64,000 bases of DNA from Pseudomonadota bacterium (GCA_018242485.1 JAFEBV010000001.1:1-64000), one strand, 5' to 3'; positions 51,141 to 62,728 are shown, numbered from the stretch's first letter. Numbers and translations are program-made. The notes: generated by a model not told the origin, from the letters alone.

Positions 51141-52559
51141 GTGCGGGGGAGCACAGCCACATTCCAGCTCATGCGCCGGGTGCCGGCGGCACAGCGGCGC
51201 CAATCGGGGCAGATCATCATCATGGTCGCAATCCTGGCGATCGTGCTGCTGCTGGCCGCGCTGCTGGTTTACAACGTGGGGCGGGTCAATCTGGTGAAAA
51301 CCCGTCTGCAGAACACCGCCGATTCGGCTTCCTACAGCAGCGCCCTGGTAATGGCGCGCGCCTACAATTTCACCGCCTATTCCAACCGCGCGATGGTCGC
51401 CAATCAGGTGGCGATCGCGCAGATGGTCAGCTTGGCTTCGTGGTCGCGGTTTTATTGTCTGATTTTCGCCGATTCCAAATGCGGGAAGTTCTCGGCCAAC
51501 GGCACCGACCGGGCGATCCTGTTCGGCCTGAACCTGTTTGGAGGCCAGCCGGGCAAAACCGTCAACAGCCTCTATCAGAACATCTCCAGCGCGGTGTTCA
51601 ACACGCTGGACACCACCACCGGCCCGGCGGTGACCCTGCTCGACGGGCTCGAGTCCGTGCTGAGCAACGCCTCGACCGTCTACATGCTCGGAACAGCCCT
51701 CGAGGTTCCGGCGGTAGCCGTACAGGTGGTTCACGACAACGATCCGCAGGCGGCCGTGAGCGGTACTGGCAGTGCCGCACTGGCGGTATCGGAGATCCAG
51801 CTGGCGGCCAACCAGAAACGCTATACCCCCCTGCGCCGGGCGGACGATCCGGGCAACCGCTTCCACAACGTGACGATGGCAAGCTTGGATCCGTGGACTT
51901 CCTCACGCAGCGGCTCGGAAGACCCGCCCTTCACCACCGGATTGACGGCGTTCGGGAACTGCCTCGGCGATGGTTTCGGCGGTATCGATTTTTTCGGGAC
52001 CTGGAGTGGCACGGCAGCGCTGTCGAACGACAACACCCAATGGACGGCCAATGATCGGGGCGCCTACTTCGGATTTGGCGTGTGCGTCATCGTGGTGGAT
52101 ATTTTCCCCATCCCGATCCCGGTCTTCATTCCGGTGCCACCTTCCACCGGCATGGGCATCGCCGGCGGCAATGCCGGGCAATGGCAGGTGGGCAGTTACA
52201 GCGGGCTGCGTTCGTACATGGGTTTGCGCCGCCTGAACCAGCCGGACTGGGAATCGCCGACCATCAACCTGTTCGTCGAGCGCAAAACCCAGACGGTCGA
52301 TACCACCAAACAGATGCATGACAGCGGACAACCCATCGCCGGGGGGCAGCTCGACATGTACGACTCCCAGGCGTCCGGAATCATCCAGGTCGCATCGTCC
52401 GCAAACGCCTATTTCGTGCGCCCCGACGGACAATGGAGCCTGGGCGGCTATCTGGTTTACGGCAACCTTTTCAACCCTTACTGGGAAGCGCACCTGGTCA
52501 AAACTCCGACGCCACTCGTGGTGGCGGCGGACGGGGTGCAGGCGGGGATCGGGCCGTGA
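51141..52559 (+). CDS. TadG-like pilus assembly protein
   Basis: The 472-residue protein has an N-terminal pilin-like segment QSGQIIIMVAILAIVLLLAA followed by the amphipathic VNLVKTRLQNTADSASYSSAL, the layout of the Tad/TadG N-terminal domain. A large extracytoplasmic region of about 400 residues follows, with several Cys. It lacks the Glu+5 of the other leaders. I use GTG 51141, which AGGGGG precedes; ATG 51171 and GTG 51123 are alternatives. Its stop overlaps the next gene as GTGA. A minor pseudopilin or tip protein role is inferred. Confidence 0.75.
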   Translation: MRGSTATFQLMRRVPAAQRRQSGQIIIMVAILAIVLLLAALLVYNVGRVNLVKTRLQNTADSASYSSALVMARAYNFTAYSNRAMVANQVAIAQMVSLASWSRFYCLIFADSKCGKFSANGTDRAILFGLNLFGGQPGKTVNSLYQNISSAVFNTLDTTTGPAVTLLDGLESVLSNASTVYMLGTALEVPAVAVQVVHDNDPQAAVSGTGSAALAVSEIQLAANQKRYTPLRRADDPGNRFHNVTMASLDPWTSSRSGSEDPPFTTGLTAFGNCLGDGFGGIDFFGTWSGTAALSNDNTQWTANDRGAYFGFGVCVIVVDIFPIPIPVFIPVPPSTGMGIAGGNAGQWQVGSYSGLRSYMGLRRLNQPDWESPTINLFVERKTQTVDTTKQMHDSGQPIAGGQLDMYDSQASGIIQVASSANAYFVRPDGQWSLGGYLVYGNLFNPYWEAHLVKTPTPLVVAADGVQAGIGP

Positions 52560-53899
52560 AGGCGACGCCACGCCCGCTGGCCTTGCCGTCCCCCGCACGG
52601 CGTGGCATGCGCGGGCAGGCCATGGGCGAAACCATCGTCGTGGCGTTGTTTTTTCTGGTACCCCTGTTCCTGATGCTGGTGCTGGTCGGAAAATTCATCA
52701 ATATGCGCTCGACGACGTTGCAGGCCGCGCGTTACACAGCCTTTGCCCGTACCGTCTACAGCGCATCCGGATTCGAGCGCGATGCCACGATGGCGCGCCT
52801 GACCGATGCACAACTGGCCAACGCGGTGAAAATGCGGTTCTTCAGCGGCAATTTCACCGCCATCACCCAGACGCAGAACAATTCGGTCGGCGCCTTCGCC
52901 AACAACCCCTTGTGGGTGGATCAGGGGGGCAACCAGCTGGTCGGCAACCCCGGAAACGTGACGGCGACCGCGACCGGCAACGGCGAACCGAACAGCTTTG
53001 CCACCGACGCGGCGCTCGGCGTGACGCTCCAGCCCTTGCGCAACCTGGTGGGGCTGGGATTTTCCCTGACGCTGCAGAAATACTACACCGCCGCCGTTGC
53101 GGTGCAGCCGAAACTGCCGGTCGGCCCGGCCGGTTATATCTCCTTGCTCAATGGCTTGCCGCTGACCTTCTCGGCACACGACACCCTGCTGGCCGATGGC
53201 TGGAGCGCGTCTGACGAAAATTACGAGCGTTGCGAGGCCGCCACCGCCGTACCCACGTCGGTGCTGGGCACCGCCACCAGCGGCTGCCCGTCGCGCCCCA
53301 AGGCGCTGGCCGCGATCGGCAACCTGTACAAATCCGTGCAGTCGATGCTCGGTTACGTCATTCCCGACCTTTCCCCGAGCAGCAAGGGCCCGCCGGGTTT
53401 CGGTTATGTCGATGTGACCGATCCCGGCTCGGTGCCTGCCGACCGGCTGAAAAACTACAACCCGCCGACGCCCGGGGGTGGCTCCACACCTCCATCGCAG
53501 GTCAACCAGATCATCCAGCAGTACACCGCGGCGGGCTTCACCCTCGTGAGCCAGACCACGCAGGCCAATGGCTCCGTGGTGCTGGTGTTCCAGAAAGGCG
53601 GCGCGACTTCCACAGTGACGGTGAGCCCGTCGGGTGCGACGACCGTGGGCAGTGCGCTCTCGATACCGGGCACCCCCTATGCCGCATGGCAAAGCTATTC
53701 GGCCAGCCTCATACAGGCCGGTTACGCCCTCTCCGGCGTGCGTTACGTATGCGCCGGCAACGTCACCTGCGCTGCCGGGAAGGAGCAGAACGCGATCGAG
53801 GTGGATGCGATGGCGACGATCGCCGGCGGCTCGTCGATGACGATCACGATCAAGCCCGATCCATCCAATCCCGGCAACTCGATCATCACCACCGGCTGA
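52556..53899 (+). CDS. TadE-like pseudopilin with large exported domain
   Basis: The 447-residue protein has a class III-like leader RG|QAMGE (Gly20|Gln21, Glu+5), the hydrophobic helix TIVVALFFLVPLFLMLVLVG and an exported domain. The exported part includes a Pro/Gly-rich linker (PPTPGGGSTPPS) and a C-terminal beta-rich region with two Cys. It is coupled to the TadG-like gene by GTGA. It probably forms a minor pilus component; the large domain is not recognised. Confidence 0.7.
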   Translation: MKATPRPLALPSPARRGMRGQAMGETIVVALFFLVPLFLMLVLVGKFINMRSTTLQAARYTAFARTVYSASGFERDATMARLTDAQLANAVKMRFFSGNFTAITQTQNNSVGAFANNPLWVDQGGNQLVGNPGNVTATATGNGEPNSFATDAALGVTLQPLRNLVGLGFSLTLQKYYTAAVAVQPKLPVGPAGYISLLNGLPLTFSAHDTLLADGWSASDENYERCEAATAVPTSVLGTATSGCPSRPKALAAIGNLYKSVQSMLGYVIPDLSPSSKGPPGFGYVDVTDPGSVPADRLKNYNPPTPGGGSTPPSQVNQIIQQYTAAGFTLVSQTTQANGSVVLVFQKGGATSTVTVSPSGATTVGSALSIPGTPYAAWQSYSASLIQAGYALSGVRYVCAGNVTCAAGKEQNAIEVDAMATIAGGSSMTITIKPDPSNPGNSIITTG

Positions 53900-53907
53900 G
53901 CATCCGC

Positions 53908-54639
53908 ATGCAACGCACCGCCCCCACTTCGCAGTCTGCCGGCAACACGTCGCGGGTCGCGGCGTGTCTGGTCGCCATCTGCGGGCTGGTGATCTGGCAT
54001 GGCGCGAGTGCAACCGCCGTCCCACAGGTCGATTGCCAGCCCTTGCCGACGCCATCACGCACCGCCCAGCAGGTGATCGCCCCACGGATCATCATCAACG
54101 GCCGCCTCATGAACATCGTGGCGGCCAGCAGTGCGCTATCGCCACAGGATTTTGCCGCGTACTACAAGAAGCTGTGGCAGGGTCAGCCGGGTCGACCGGC
54201 ATATGTCGAAAACACCATCGGCCCGTGGGACGTGGTCGCGCACAAGCAGGGTCAATGCTTCTATACGGTGCAGATCCGCCCCGACGGCAAGGGAGGAGCA
54301 GGCGCCCTGCTCGGGATCAGTGCACTCGACCAGGATTTCGGCATGGGCGCCGTGGATTTTCCGGCGCCCGCCGATGCCGAACCGCTGACCCACATGGTCA
54401 GCCGTGACGGCAGCCGCTCCGGCAATACGTGGCTGTTGTACAGCAACGCCATGCCGACCGCGGTCGTCGCCTGGTACACGCAGAACCTGCATGCCTTCGG
54501 CTGGAACCCGGACATGCCGCCGGGACGCAGCCCCGCGGGCACGATCCTCATGTACAGCAAAGGTTACGACCACGCCGGGATCGTCGTTGCGCCGCTGAAG
54601 AACGGCGCGGCGATCACCCTGACGGTGATGTCGCAATGA
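53908..54639 (+). CDS. Unrecognised exported protein with two similar modules
   Basis: The 243-residue protein has an N-terminal hydrophobic signal/anchor (VAACLVAICGLVIWHGASA) and then two modules that resemble each other. One is at about 60-140 (SSALSPQDFAAYYKKLW...GALLGIS) and one at about 165-243 (SNAMPTAVVAWYTQNLHAFG...ITLTVMS). Each reads helix with YY or WY, a turn with Gly/Pro, and a strand ending in small hydrophobics. I know no family name. Its stop overlaps the second Flp-like gene (ATGA). It is conserved in position inside the Tad genes, so an accessory pilus role is likely. Confidence 0.7.
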   Translation: MQRTAPTSQSAGNTSRVAACLVAICGLVIWHGASATAVPQVDCQPLPTPSRTAQQVIAPRIIINGRLMNIVAASSALSPQDFAAYYKKLWQGQPGRPAYVENTIGPWDVVAHKQGQCFYTVQIRPDGKGGAGALLGISALDQDFGMGAVDFPAPADAEPLTHMVSRDGSRSGNTWLLYSNAMPTAVVAWYTQNLHAFGWNPDMPPGRSPAGTILMYSKGYDHAGIVVAPLKNGAAITLTVMSQ

Positions 54640-54866
54640 CCCGGTTCGCGCGCGCACCGATCCCTTCGCGCTCGCCCACCCGCGCGCGCCAGCGCGGGCA
54701 GACGATGGTCGAATACATCGTCGCCGCGCTGGCGGTGATCGTGCTGTTGTCCGTCGTCCCGATCCCCGGACTGGGCGCGCCCGCCGGGAAGTCGGTGGTC
54801 GCGTGGCTGATCGATGTGCTGCATACGTGGTGGATGAACTTCACCTTCCTGATATCCCTGCCATAA
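54636..54866 (+). CDS. Second Flp-like pilin
   Basis: The 76-residue protein has the leader RQRG|QTMVEYIV (Gly21|Gln22, Glu+5, Tyr+6) and the hydrophobic helix YIVAALAVIVLLSVVPIPG, then a short Trp-rich end (LHTWWMNFTFLIS). The mature part is about 55 residues. It is coupled to the upstream gene by ATGA and lies 9 bp before cpaB. It may be a minor pilin or initiation subunit. Confidence 0.75.
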   Translation: MTRFARAPIPSRSPTRARQRGQTMVEYIVAALAVIVLLSVVPIPGLGAPAGKSVVAWLIDVLHTWWMNFTFLISLP

Positions 54867-54875
54867 GACACCAAG

Positions 54876-55901
54876 ATGCGCCTACCTCAAGTCAACAAGT
54901 ATGTCGGGATGCTGCTGATCGCGGTTTTTCTGGCGCTCGTGTCGGTCACCCTGATCGTGCGCTATCTGCACCAGACCCGGTCGCAATACCAAGCCGAATT
55001 GCAGGAAAAACTGTCCCAAGGCACGGTGCAGGTCGTGGTTCCGAGCACGGATCTGCCACCCGGTACCGTGGCCAGCGACCAGAACATGTCGATCCGGCAA
55101 TTTCCGAAGGATCTGCTGTATCAGGACACGATCCTGGTCAAGGACTGGCCGCAATTCTCCGGCAGGGCGCTGCGGCGGCCTGTTTCGGCAGGCAAGCCGC
55201 TGCTGTCGAGCTACTTCGACAAGCTCGAGGTATCGGATTTCGCCTCCCTGCTGCCGCCGGGAACGCGCGCGGTGACGATCTCGGTGGATGAGGTCAATGC
55301 GCTGGCCGGCCTGCTGCGCCCGGGCGACCACATCGACATCCTGCTGGCGACCACGCGCACCGGCGAGGACGGCGTGGAATCCCAAGACATCCTGCCGGTG
55401 TTGAATCGCGTGCTGGTGCTGGCCACCGGCAACGATCTGGGCTTCAGCGAGGGCATGCCCAAACCCGGGCAGAACCTGGCCGGCCAGTTCGGCACCGTCA
55501 CCCTGCAACTGACTGCCGATCAGGCTTCCGAATTGATGCTGGCGCATCAACTGGGAACCCTGCGGATCGCCCTGACGCCCGGATTCGAACCGCCGGCAGG
55601 CGCGCCGGACATGCCGCGGCAAAACAGCATCGACCTGCTGGCCAAGCTCGCCGGCAGCGAAGCCAGACGCGCGCAAGGCATCGGCCCGGTCCAGTTCATC
55701 ATCGGCACCGGCAGCGAGGTCACCCAGCAGGTGATGTATTCGGGCACCGCCCCCGCAGCAGCCAAGCCGCAGGCCGAGCCGCCCAAGCCGTTGCCGCCGT
55801 ATCAGGCACAGGAAGGCGCCAAGGAGTTGCTGCGCGCCCTTCTCCAGGGCAATTCGCCAGCACCCGCAGCCGATGGCAGCGGCGTGCCGACCGGCCACTG
55901 A
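54876..55901 (+). CDS. cpaB: Tad pilus periplasmic protein CpaB (RcpC)
   Basis: The 341-residue protein has an N-terminal anchor (GMLLIAVFLALVSVTLIV), an SAF domain (VVPSTDLPPGTVASDQNMS; RPVSAGKPLLSSYF), and the conserved DEVNALAGLLRPGDHIDILL block of CpaB/RcpC. It works with the secretin, possibly as a pilotin-like or gating factor. It lies 36 bp before cpaC. Confidence 0.9.
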   Translation: MRLPQVNKYVGMLLIAVFLALVSVTLIVRYLHQTRSQYQAELQEKLSQGTVQVVVPSTDLPPGTVASDQNMSIRQFPKDLLYQDTILVKDWPQFSGRALRRPVSAGKPLLSSYFDKLEVSDFASLLPPGTRAVTISVDEVNALAGLLRPGDHIDILLATTRTGEDGVESQDILPVLNRVLVLATGNDLGFSEGMPKPGQNLAGQFGTVTLQLTADQASELMLAHQLGTLRIALTPGFEPPAGAPDMPRQNSIDLLAKLAGSEARRAQGIGPVQFIIGTGSEVTQQVMYSGTAPAAAKPQAEPPKPLPPYQAQEGAKELLRALLQGNSPAPAADGSGVPTGH

Positions 55902-55937
55902 CGCATCCACGACCGCCTTCAAGGGAAGACCCGCACG

Positions 55938-57590
55938 ATGAGACGATTCGCCCGATTGGTTCTGGGAACCACCGCCACGACGCTGCTGGCGGCGCTGCCT
56001 GCATTCGCCGACGCGCCCTCTCCGGTCGCCGCACGCACTTCAGCGGACGCGGTGATGCCCGACGCCGCCGCCAGCGAACTGGTGCTGTATGCCGGCGAGG
56101 TCAGGATCCTGCACATGCGTCACGTCAAGCGCGTGGCGCTGGGCAACGGCAAGCTGGTATCCGTGCAGCAGGCCGGCGACGACCTGATCCTGATCGGACA
56201 GGCCGCCGGCGCGACCAACCTGCTGCTATGGCATCAGGATGGCGCAATGCAGGCGTTCAACATCACCGTCACCGCCCAGGATACGCGCGAAACCGCGGCA
56301 GGCCTGGCCAGCGCGCTCGCTTCCGTTCCGGGGTTGACCGTCGCCAACACGGCCGGCCGGGTCGTGCTCACCGGCGACCTGACACCCGACGACTACAAGC
56401 GCGTGGAGCAGATCGCCCAGACCGTACCGGGCATCGTCAACCTGACCCATCCGGGCACGGTGGACATGCAGCGCATGGTGTATCTGGACGTACAGGTCGT
56501 GGATTTCAAGAAATCCGCATTACGCAACATCGGCGTCGACTGGCAAAAGGCGATGGCCGGGCCAGCGCTCGGGATCGTCAAGGATTGGCGCACCAATCCG
56601 TATTTCCGGGTCGGCGACCTCACCCAAGGCGGAAGCCCGGGCAATTCCCTGCAAGGCCCCGGCGGCAACCTGACCGGATTGCCGACGCACATCCCGTTTT
56701 CCCAGTACTTCGGCATCACCAGCTCGCTGTCCTCGGTGATCAACCTCGCCGCACAGAAAGGCGACGCCTATGTGCTGGCCAATCCCCAGCTGAGCACGCG
56801 CAGCGAGGGAACCGCAAGCTTCCTCGCCGGCGGGCAGATCCCGATCCCGATCACCTCGGTGCTGGGCCAGAGCACGGTGCAATACAAGGACTACGGCGTT
56901 CATCTGGACATCAAGCCGGTCGCCGACGCGCACGGCAACGTGCTGGCCGACATCGACACCGAGGTCAGCCAGATCGATCCGTCGGTGACCATCCAGGGAT
57001 TTCCAGGGTTCCTGACGCGCAAGACCAGCTCCGTGGTGAACGTCAGGAGCGGGCAAACCATCGTGTTGTCCGGCCTGGTGCAGGCCGGTGGGGCCAAATC
57101 CGTCGACAAGTTCCCCTGGCTCGGCGACGTTCCGGTTCTGGGCTACCTGTTCCGCGACAAGAACTTCAACGCCAACAAGTCCGAGCTGGTGATATTCGTG
57201 ACACCCCAGATCATCGAGCCGGCCTCGGCCGTCAATTCGGAACTGATCGATCGGGGCACCCGGATGATCCACGACTTCGACCACCAATACGGCGGCGGCA
57301 TCGAGATGCCCGGTTTCGGCATCGGCCCCGGATCGCACCCGCAGGAAGAACCCGCCGCAGGCGAACCGGTTCCGGCCGCCGCACGACCGGCGTCCGCTCC
57401 CGCCGATGCGAGCCATGCCGCGACAGGAACGCCGGCGAAGCCCATGCCGGCCAACGCGCAACCGCCGGCATCGCCTGCCTCCGGCAAGCAGGGTGCCAGC
57501 CCCACCGGCAAGGCGGGAAGCGGCATGTCCGGCAACGCCGCGTCGGGCGGGGCACCGACGCCCACTCCATCGCCCCCGCCGCACGGCTAG
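55938..57590 (+). CDS. cpaC: Tad pilus outer membrane secretin CpaC (RcpA)
   Basis: The 550-residue protein has a signal peptide (ends LPAFADA), the N-terminal pilus domain (LYAGEVRILHMRHVKRVALG), a BON-like domain (VPGLTVANTAGRVVLTGDLT) and a secretin domain. The domain includes VLANPQLSTRSEGTASFLAG, QIPIPITSVLG and SGQTIVLSGLVQAGGAKSVD. The Pro/Ala-rich C-terminal tail of about 120 residues is unusual in length. It forms the pilus channel through the outer membrane. Confidence 0.93.
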   Translation: MRRFARLVLGTTATTLLAALPAFADAPSPVAARTSADAVMPDAAASELVLYAGEVRILHMRHVKRVALGNGKLVSVQQAGDDLILIGQAAGATNLLLWHQDGAMQAFNITVTAQDTRETAAGLASALASVPGLTVANTAGRVVLTGDLTPDDYKRVEQIAQTVPGIVNLTHPGTVDMQRMVYLDVQVVDFKKSALRNIGVDWQKAMAGPALGIVKDWRTNPYFRVGDLTQGGSPGNSLQGPGGNLTGLPTHIPFSQYFGITSSLSSVINLAAQKGDAYVLANPQLSTRSEGTASFLAGGQIPIPITSVLGQSTVQYKDYGVHLDIKPVADAHGNVLADIDTEVSQIDPSVTIQGFPGFLTRKTSSVVNVRSGQTIVLSGLVQAGGAKSVDKFPWLGDVPVLGYLFRDKNFNANKSELVIFVTPQIIEPASAVNSELIDRGTRMIHDFDHQYGGGIEMPGFGIGPGSHPQEEPAAGEPVPAAARPASAPADASHAATGTPAKPMPANAQPPASPASGKQGASPTGKAGSGMSGNAASGGAPTPTPSPPPHG

Positions 57591-57657
57591 TCGAGCCATG
57601 TTCCGGCGACACCCGTTTGCTGCACGCAATCCGACCAACCCTGCGGTGACGTGAACC

Positions 57658-59348
<1,691 letters not shown>

Positions 59349-59352
<4 letters not shown>

Positions 59353-60197
59353 TGATCGCGGCCATCATCCTCACCGTGGCCGCAACCTTGATCTTGTCCG
59401 GGTGGCTGGCGCTGCTGTTCATGAGCCGTCTCGCCGACCGCCAGGTCGAGCGCCTCAAGGGCACGACCGAACGCGACCTGGCCGACCTGTTCGTGTTCGT
59501 GGATTACCGCAAGCTGGCGATGGTGTATTTCTTCGGGTTCGTCGCCGTGCCTGCGCTCATCTGGCTGCTCACCGACAGCATGTTCCTCACCCTGCTGGGC
59601 GTGCCGGCACCGATCATCGCGCCCAAGCTCATCGTGGATTTCGTGCGCAAGCGGCGCATGGAGAAATTCCGCACGCAATTGCCCGATGCGCTCGCGGTCA
59701 TGGCCAGTTCGCTGCGCGCCGGCGCCAGCCTGGCGACCACGCTCGAGAACCTCGCCAAGGAGGCCAGGCCGCCGTTGTCCCAGGAGTTCTCGCTGCTGCT
59801 GCGCAATCAGCGGATCGGCATGAGTTTCGAGGATGCGCTGGACCGGATGGAGGAGCGCGTCCCGCTGGAGGAGATGGGCCTGTTCGCCGCAGGCGTGCGC
59901 ATTTCCCGCGAAACCGGCGGCAACCTCGGCGAGATGCTCGATTCGCTGGCCGGCACCCTGACCCGCACGCTGCAGATCGAAGGCAAGATCCGCAGCCTGA
60001 CCTCGCTGGGCAAGATCCAGGGGCTGGTGATGACGGCCCTGCCGCCGCTGATGATCCTCGTGCTGACCCAGTTGCAGCCGCGCGAAATGCACCCGTTGTT
60101 CACCACCATGGAAGGGTACATGACGCTCGGCGTGATCGCGGTGATGGAGCTGCTGGGCTATCTGGGCATCCGGAAAATCACCAACATCGACGTATGA
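59349..60197 (+). CDS. tadB: Tad pilus inner-membrane platform protein TadB
   Basis: The 282-residue protein has N-terminal membrane segments (AAIILTVAATLILSGWLALL; MVYFFGFVAVPALIWLLTDS) and a T2SSF domain (QLPDALAVMASSLRAGASLA, FAAGVRISRETGGNLGEML), then C-terminal membrane segments. The start ATG 59349 overlaps the tadA stop. With TadC it forms the GspF-like platform. Confidence 0.92.
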
Positions 60198-60221
60198 GCC
60201 ACGACGCATGATGTCCGAAAC

Positions 60222-61100
60222 ATGATCCTGATCGTTCTCATCTCGTTGCTGGTGGTCGCGAGCATCGTCCTGTTGATCTGGGCGCTGGCGGGGCTGCATT
60301 GGGAAATGCCCGAGGAAGACCGGCTCTATCTGGATCCGCTGCCGCGCATCCTGCGAGCGATCTGGCCGCTGGTCCGGTTCGTGTCCACCTACGTCGGGTC
60401 GCGCCTGCCGACGCCGATGCTGGAAGGCGTGTACGTCCGCATCGCCCGCTCCGGAGCCAACTACATGCTCACGGCGGAAGAATTCTGCTCGGTGATGCTG
60501 ATCGGGGCGGTGGCGCTGGGCGGCCTGATCTATCTCGGCGTGCGCGCAACCGGCCCGACCCTCACGGCCTCGTTCACGGCATTCGGCATCGTCCTGGGTC
60601 TCGTCTATCCGCTGATGTGGCTCAACAAACGCTATGCGAACCGCCGCAAGTCGATCCTGAAGGAACTGCCCATTTTCCTGGATTACATCGTGCTGGGCAT
60701 GGAGGCGGGGTTGAATTTCACCAACGCCATGGCGCAGACGATCGAGAAGGGGCCGACCGGAGCGCTGCGGCAGGAGTTTTTCCTCGTGCTGCGCGACGTG
60801 CGCGCCGGCCTGAACCGTTCCGACGCGCTGCGGCGCATGGACGAGCGGCTCACGATCCCCGAGGTGTCCTCGTTCGTGTCGGCGATCGTCCAGGCCGAGC
60901 AGGTCGGCGCGAGCGTGGGCAAGGTGCTGCGGCTGCAGGCCGAACGCCGCCGCAACGAGCGCTTCCAGCGCGCCGAAAAAATGGCCATGGAGGCACCCGT
61001 GAAGCTGCTGTTTCCGCTGGTGGTGTTCATCTTCCCGACCACCTTCATCGTGCTCGCGTTTCCGATCGTCATGATGGTCAGCGAACAGGGGTTGTTTTGA
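60222..61100 (+). CDS. tadC: Tad pilus inner-membrane platform protein TadC
   Basis: The 292-residue protein has an N-terminal helix (LIVLISLLVVASIVLLIWAL), a T2SSF domain (LPIFLDYIVLGMEAGLNFTN; FVSAIVQAEQVGASVGKVLR) and a C-terminal helix. It follows tadB by 24 bp. Its stop overlaps the DUF192 gene start as TTGA. Confidence 0.92.
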   Translation: MILIVLISLLVVASIVLLIWALAGLHWEMPEEDRLYLDPLPRILRAIWPLVRFVSTYVGSRLPTPMLEGVYVRIARSGANYMLTAEEFCSVMLIGAVALGGLIYLGVRATGPTLTASFTAFGIVLGLVYPLMWLNKRYANRRKSILKELPIFLDYIVLGMEAGLNFTNAMAQTIEKGPTGALRQEFFLVLRDVRAGLNRSDALRRMDERLTIPEVSSFVSAIVQAEQVGASVGKVLRLQAERRRNERFQRAEKMAMEAPVKLLFPLVVFIFPTTFIVLAFPIVMMVSEQGLF

Positions 61101-61453
61101 AACTCGCCACGCTCATGACGGAAGACCGCGTCGTCGCCGCCCGGCTGTTGGTGACGCGCGGGCCGCTGGAGCGCATGCGCGGGCTGCTGTGGCGTCCGCC
61201 GCTGCAACGCGGCGAGGCGATGTACTTCGCGCATTGCAACGCCGTGCATACGGTGGGGATGCGGTATGCCATCGACATCGCGTTCCTGGACGCTTCCGGG
61301 ATGATCCTGCGGATCGTCAGCGCGCTGGATCCGATGCGCATGGCGGCATGCATGCGCGCGAAGGCGACGGTGGAGTTCGCCGCCGGCGAATGCGCGCGCG
61401 CCGGCATCGGACCACGGCAGCGCTTGACGGTGACCAGCGGCGGCCCGGCATGA
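61097..61453 (+). CDS. DUF192 protein in the Tad locus
   Basis: The 118-residue protein has the DUF192 pattern: RGLLWRPPLQRGEAMYFAHC, VGMRYAIDIAFLDASGMIL and a VEFAAGECARAGI ending. I use TTG 61097, which has AGGGG 5 nt upstream and overlaps the tadC stop; ATG 61115 is the alternative. No signal peptide is visible. DUF192 genes are found in other Tad clusters, but the function is unknown. Confidence 0.82.
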   Translation: MKLATLMTEDRVVAARLLVTRGPLERMRGLLWRPPLQRGEAMYFAHCNAVHTVGMRYAIDIAFLDASGMILRIVSALDPMRMAACMRAKATVEFAAGECARAGIGPRQRLTVTSGGPA

Positions 61454-61920
61454 AGGCTGCCGTCGCCAGCGTGCTGATCCTCGCCTGCGCCCTGATGCCG
61501 CTGCGCGCGGCTGCGTCGCAGGAAAGTACCGATACGGCGCTGGCTGCGCGTGAACGCGCCGATGCGGCCTACCTGCACGGCGATACCGACGGGGCTCTTT
61601 CGGGCTACCGCAACGTGGTGGGCCGTGGCACCGCCGATGCGACGGTATGGACCCGGATCGGCAACCTCGAATGGCTGCAGAACGCCCCGCAGGCGGCCAC
61701 GGATGCCTACGAGGTGGCGGTGCGTCTGGATCCGATGGATAACGAGGCCTGGCACAATCTGGCGATCATCCGGTTGCGCCAGGCGCAGGCCATGCTCGAA
61801 CGGGAACGGGCAGCCTTGCGCCCCGGAAACCCGCGCGCCGCCGCCATTGCCTGCGAGCAGGCCGCGCTCGCATCCATGTTGCATGACCACGACCGCGCGG
61901 CAGTGGAGTGTGCCCCATGA
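61450..61920 (+). CDS. Small exported TPR protein (TadD-like)
   Basis: The 156-residue protein has a signal peptide (ASVLILACALMPLRAAAS) and TPR-like helices (ADAAYLHGDTDGALSGYRNV; QAATDAYEVAVRLDPMDNEA), as in TadD, a pilotin-like or assembly factor of Tad systems. It lacks a clear lipobox. ATG 61450 overlaps the DUF192 stop, and its stop overlaps TadE (ATGA). Confidence 0.78.
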   Translation: MKAAVASVLILACALMPLRAAASQESTDTALAARERADAAYLHGDTDGALSGYRNVVGRGTADATVWTRIGNLEWLQNAPQAATDAYEVAVRLDPMDNEAWHNLAIIRLRQAQAMLERERAALRPGNPRAAAIACEQAALASMLHDHDRAAVECAP

Positions 61921-62675
61921 AATCCAGAATCCTCACGATGAGCAGGGAAAGATCCGGCAGCCGCCAGAGCATGGCGGGGCAGTCGCTGGCCGAGTTTCTC
62001 ATCGTCATTCCGGTGATGCTCCTGCTGACCCTGGGCGTCTTGCAGTTCGCGTTGTTCTTCATGGCCAAATCGACGCTCGACCAGGCGGCCATATCCGGCG
62101 CGCGCGAGGGCATCGTCAACAACGGCAGCGTGTGTTCCATCCGCGCGGGGGTCGTCAAGGGGCTGGTTCCCCTGTACCAGACCGGCAACATGAATCGGGA
62201 CATCGGCGGATATGGGGCGTCGCTGGTCAACGCCTGGACGAAGACCACCCTGGGTGCCATCGGCAGCCTGGACAGCGTGGCGATCGACGTGGTCAATCCC
62301 ACCCGCGCGTCTTTCAAGGACTTCGCGACCAACAACAACGTGCTTCAGGACGGCACTCCGATCACGGCCATCCCCAACGCGCGCCTGCTGTACCGCAGCA
62401 CGGCGGCGGGGACGCAGTCCCAGCAGAGCATCCAGGACGCCAACATCCTGAGCATCCGGGTCAACTACTGCGATCCGGTCATCGTGCCGCCGGTACGCTG
62501 GGTCACCGGATTGATGACCGGTTCGGGCAGCGACGCCGCATTCGGCACTGCCTGCTACGCGGCGGGAGGCATTCCCATCCAGTCGTATGCCAATCTGCTG
62601 ATGCAATCACCTGCCCTGCAGTCGGCCGTGTACGGCAGTGCCGCCAGCGGCTGCAAAAATCCGTTCGGCCCATGA
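61917..62675 (+). CDS. tadE: Tad pilus pseudopilin TadE
   Basis: The 252-residue protein has the TadE leader MAG|QSLAEFLIV (Gly21|Gln22, Glu+5) and the helix IVIPVMLLLTLGVLQFALFF with the family segment MAKSTLDQAAISGAREG. A C-terminal exported domain with paired Cys follows. It closes the Tad operon, with no obvious terminator before the MAPEG gene. Confidence 0.88.
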   Translation: MKSRILTMSRERSGSRQSMAGQSLAEFLIVIPVMLLLTLGVLQFALFFMAKSTLDQAAISGAREGIVNNGSVCSIRAGVVKGLVPLYQTGNMNRDIGGYGASLVNAWTKTTLGAIGSLDSVAIDVVNPTRASFKDFATNNNVLQDGTPITAIPNARLLYRSTAAGTQSQQSIQDANILSIRVNYCDPVIVPPVRWVTGLMTGSGSDAAFGTACYAAGGIPIQSYANLLMQSPALQSAVYGSAASGCKNPFGP

Positions 62676-62728
62676 AAACCGTCGGAAATCCGCTTGCCCC
62701 CACACCCTGACGAGACTCGGAACATCCC

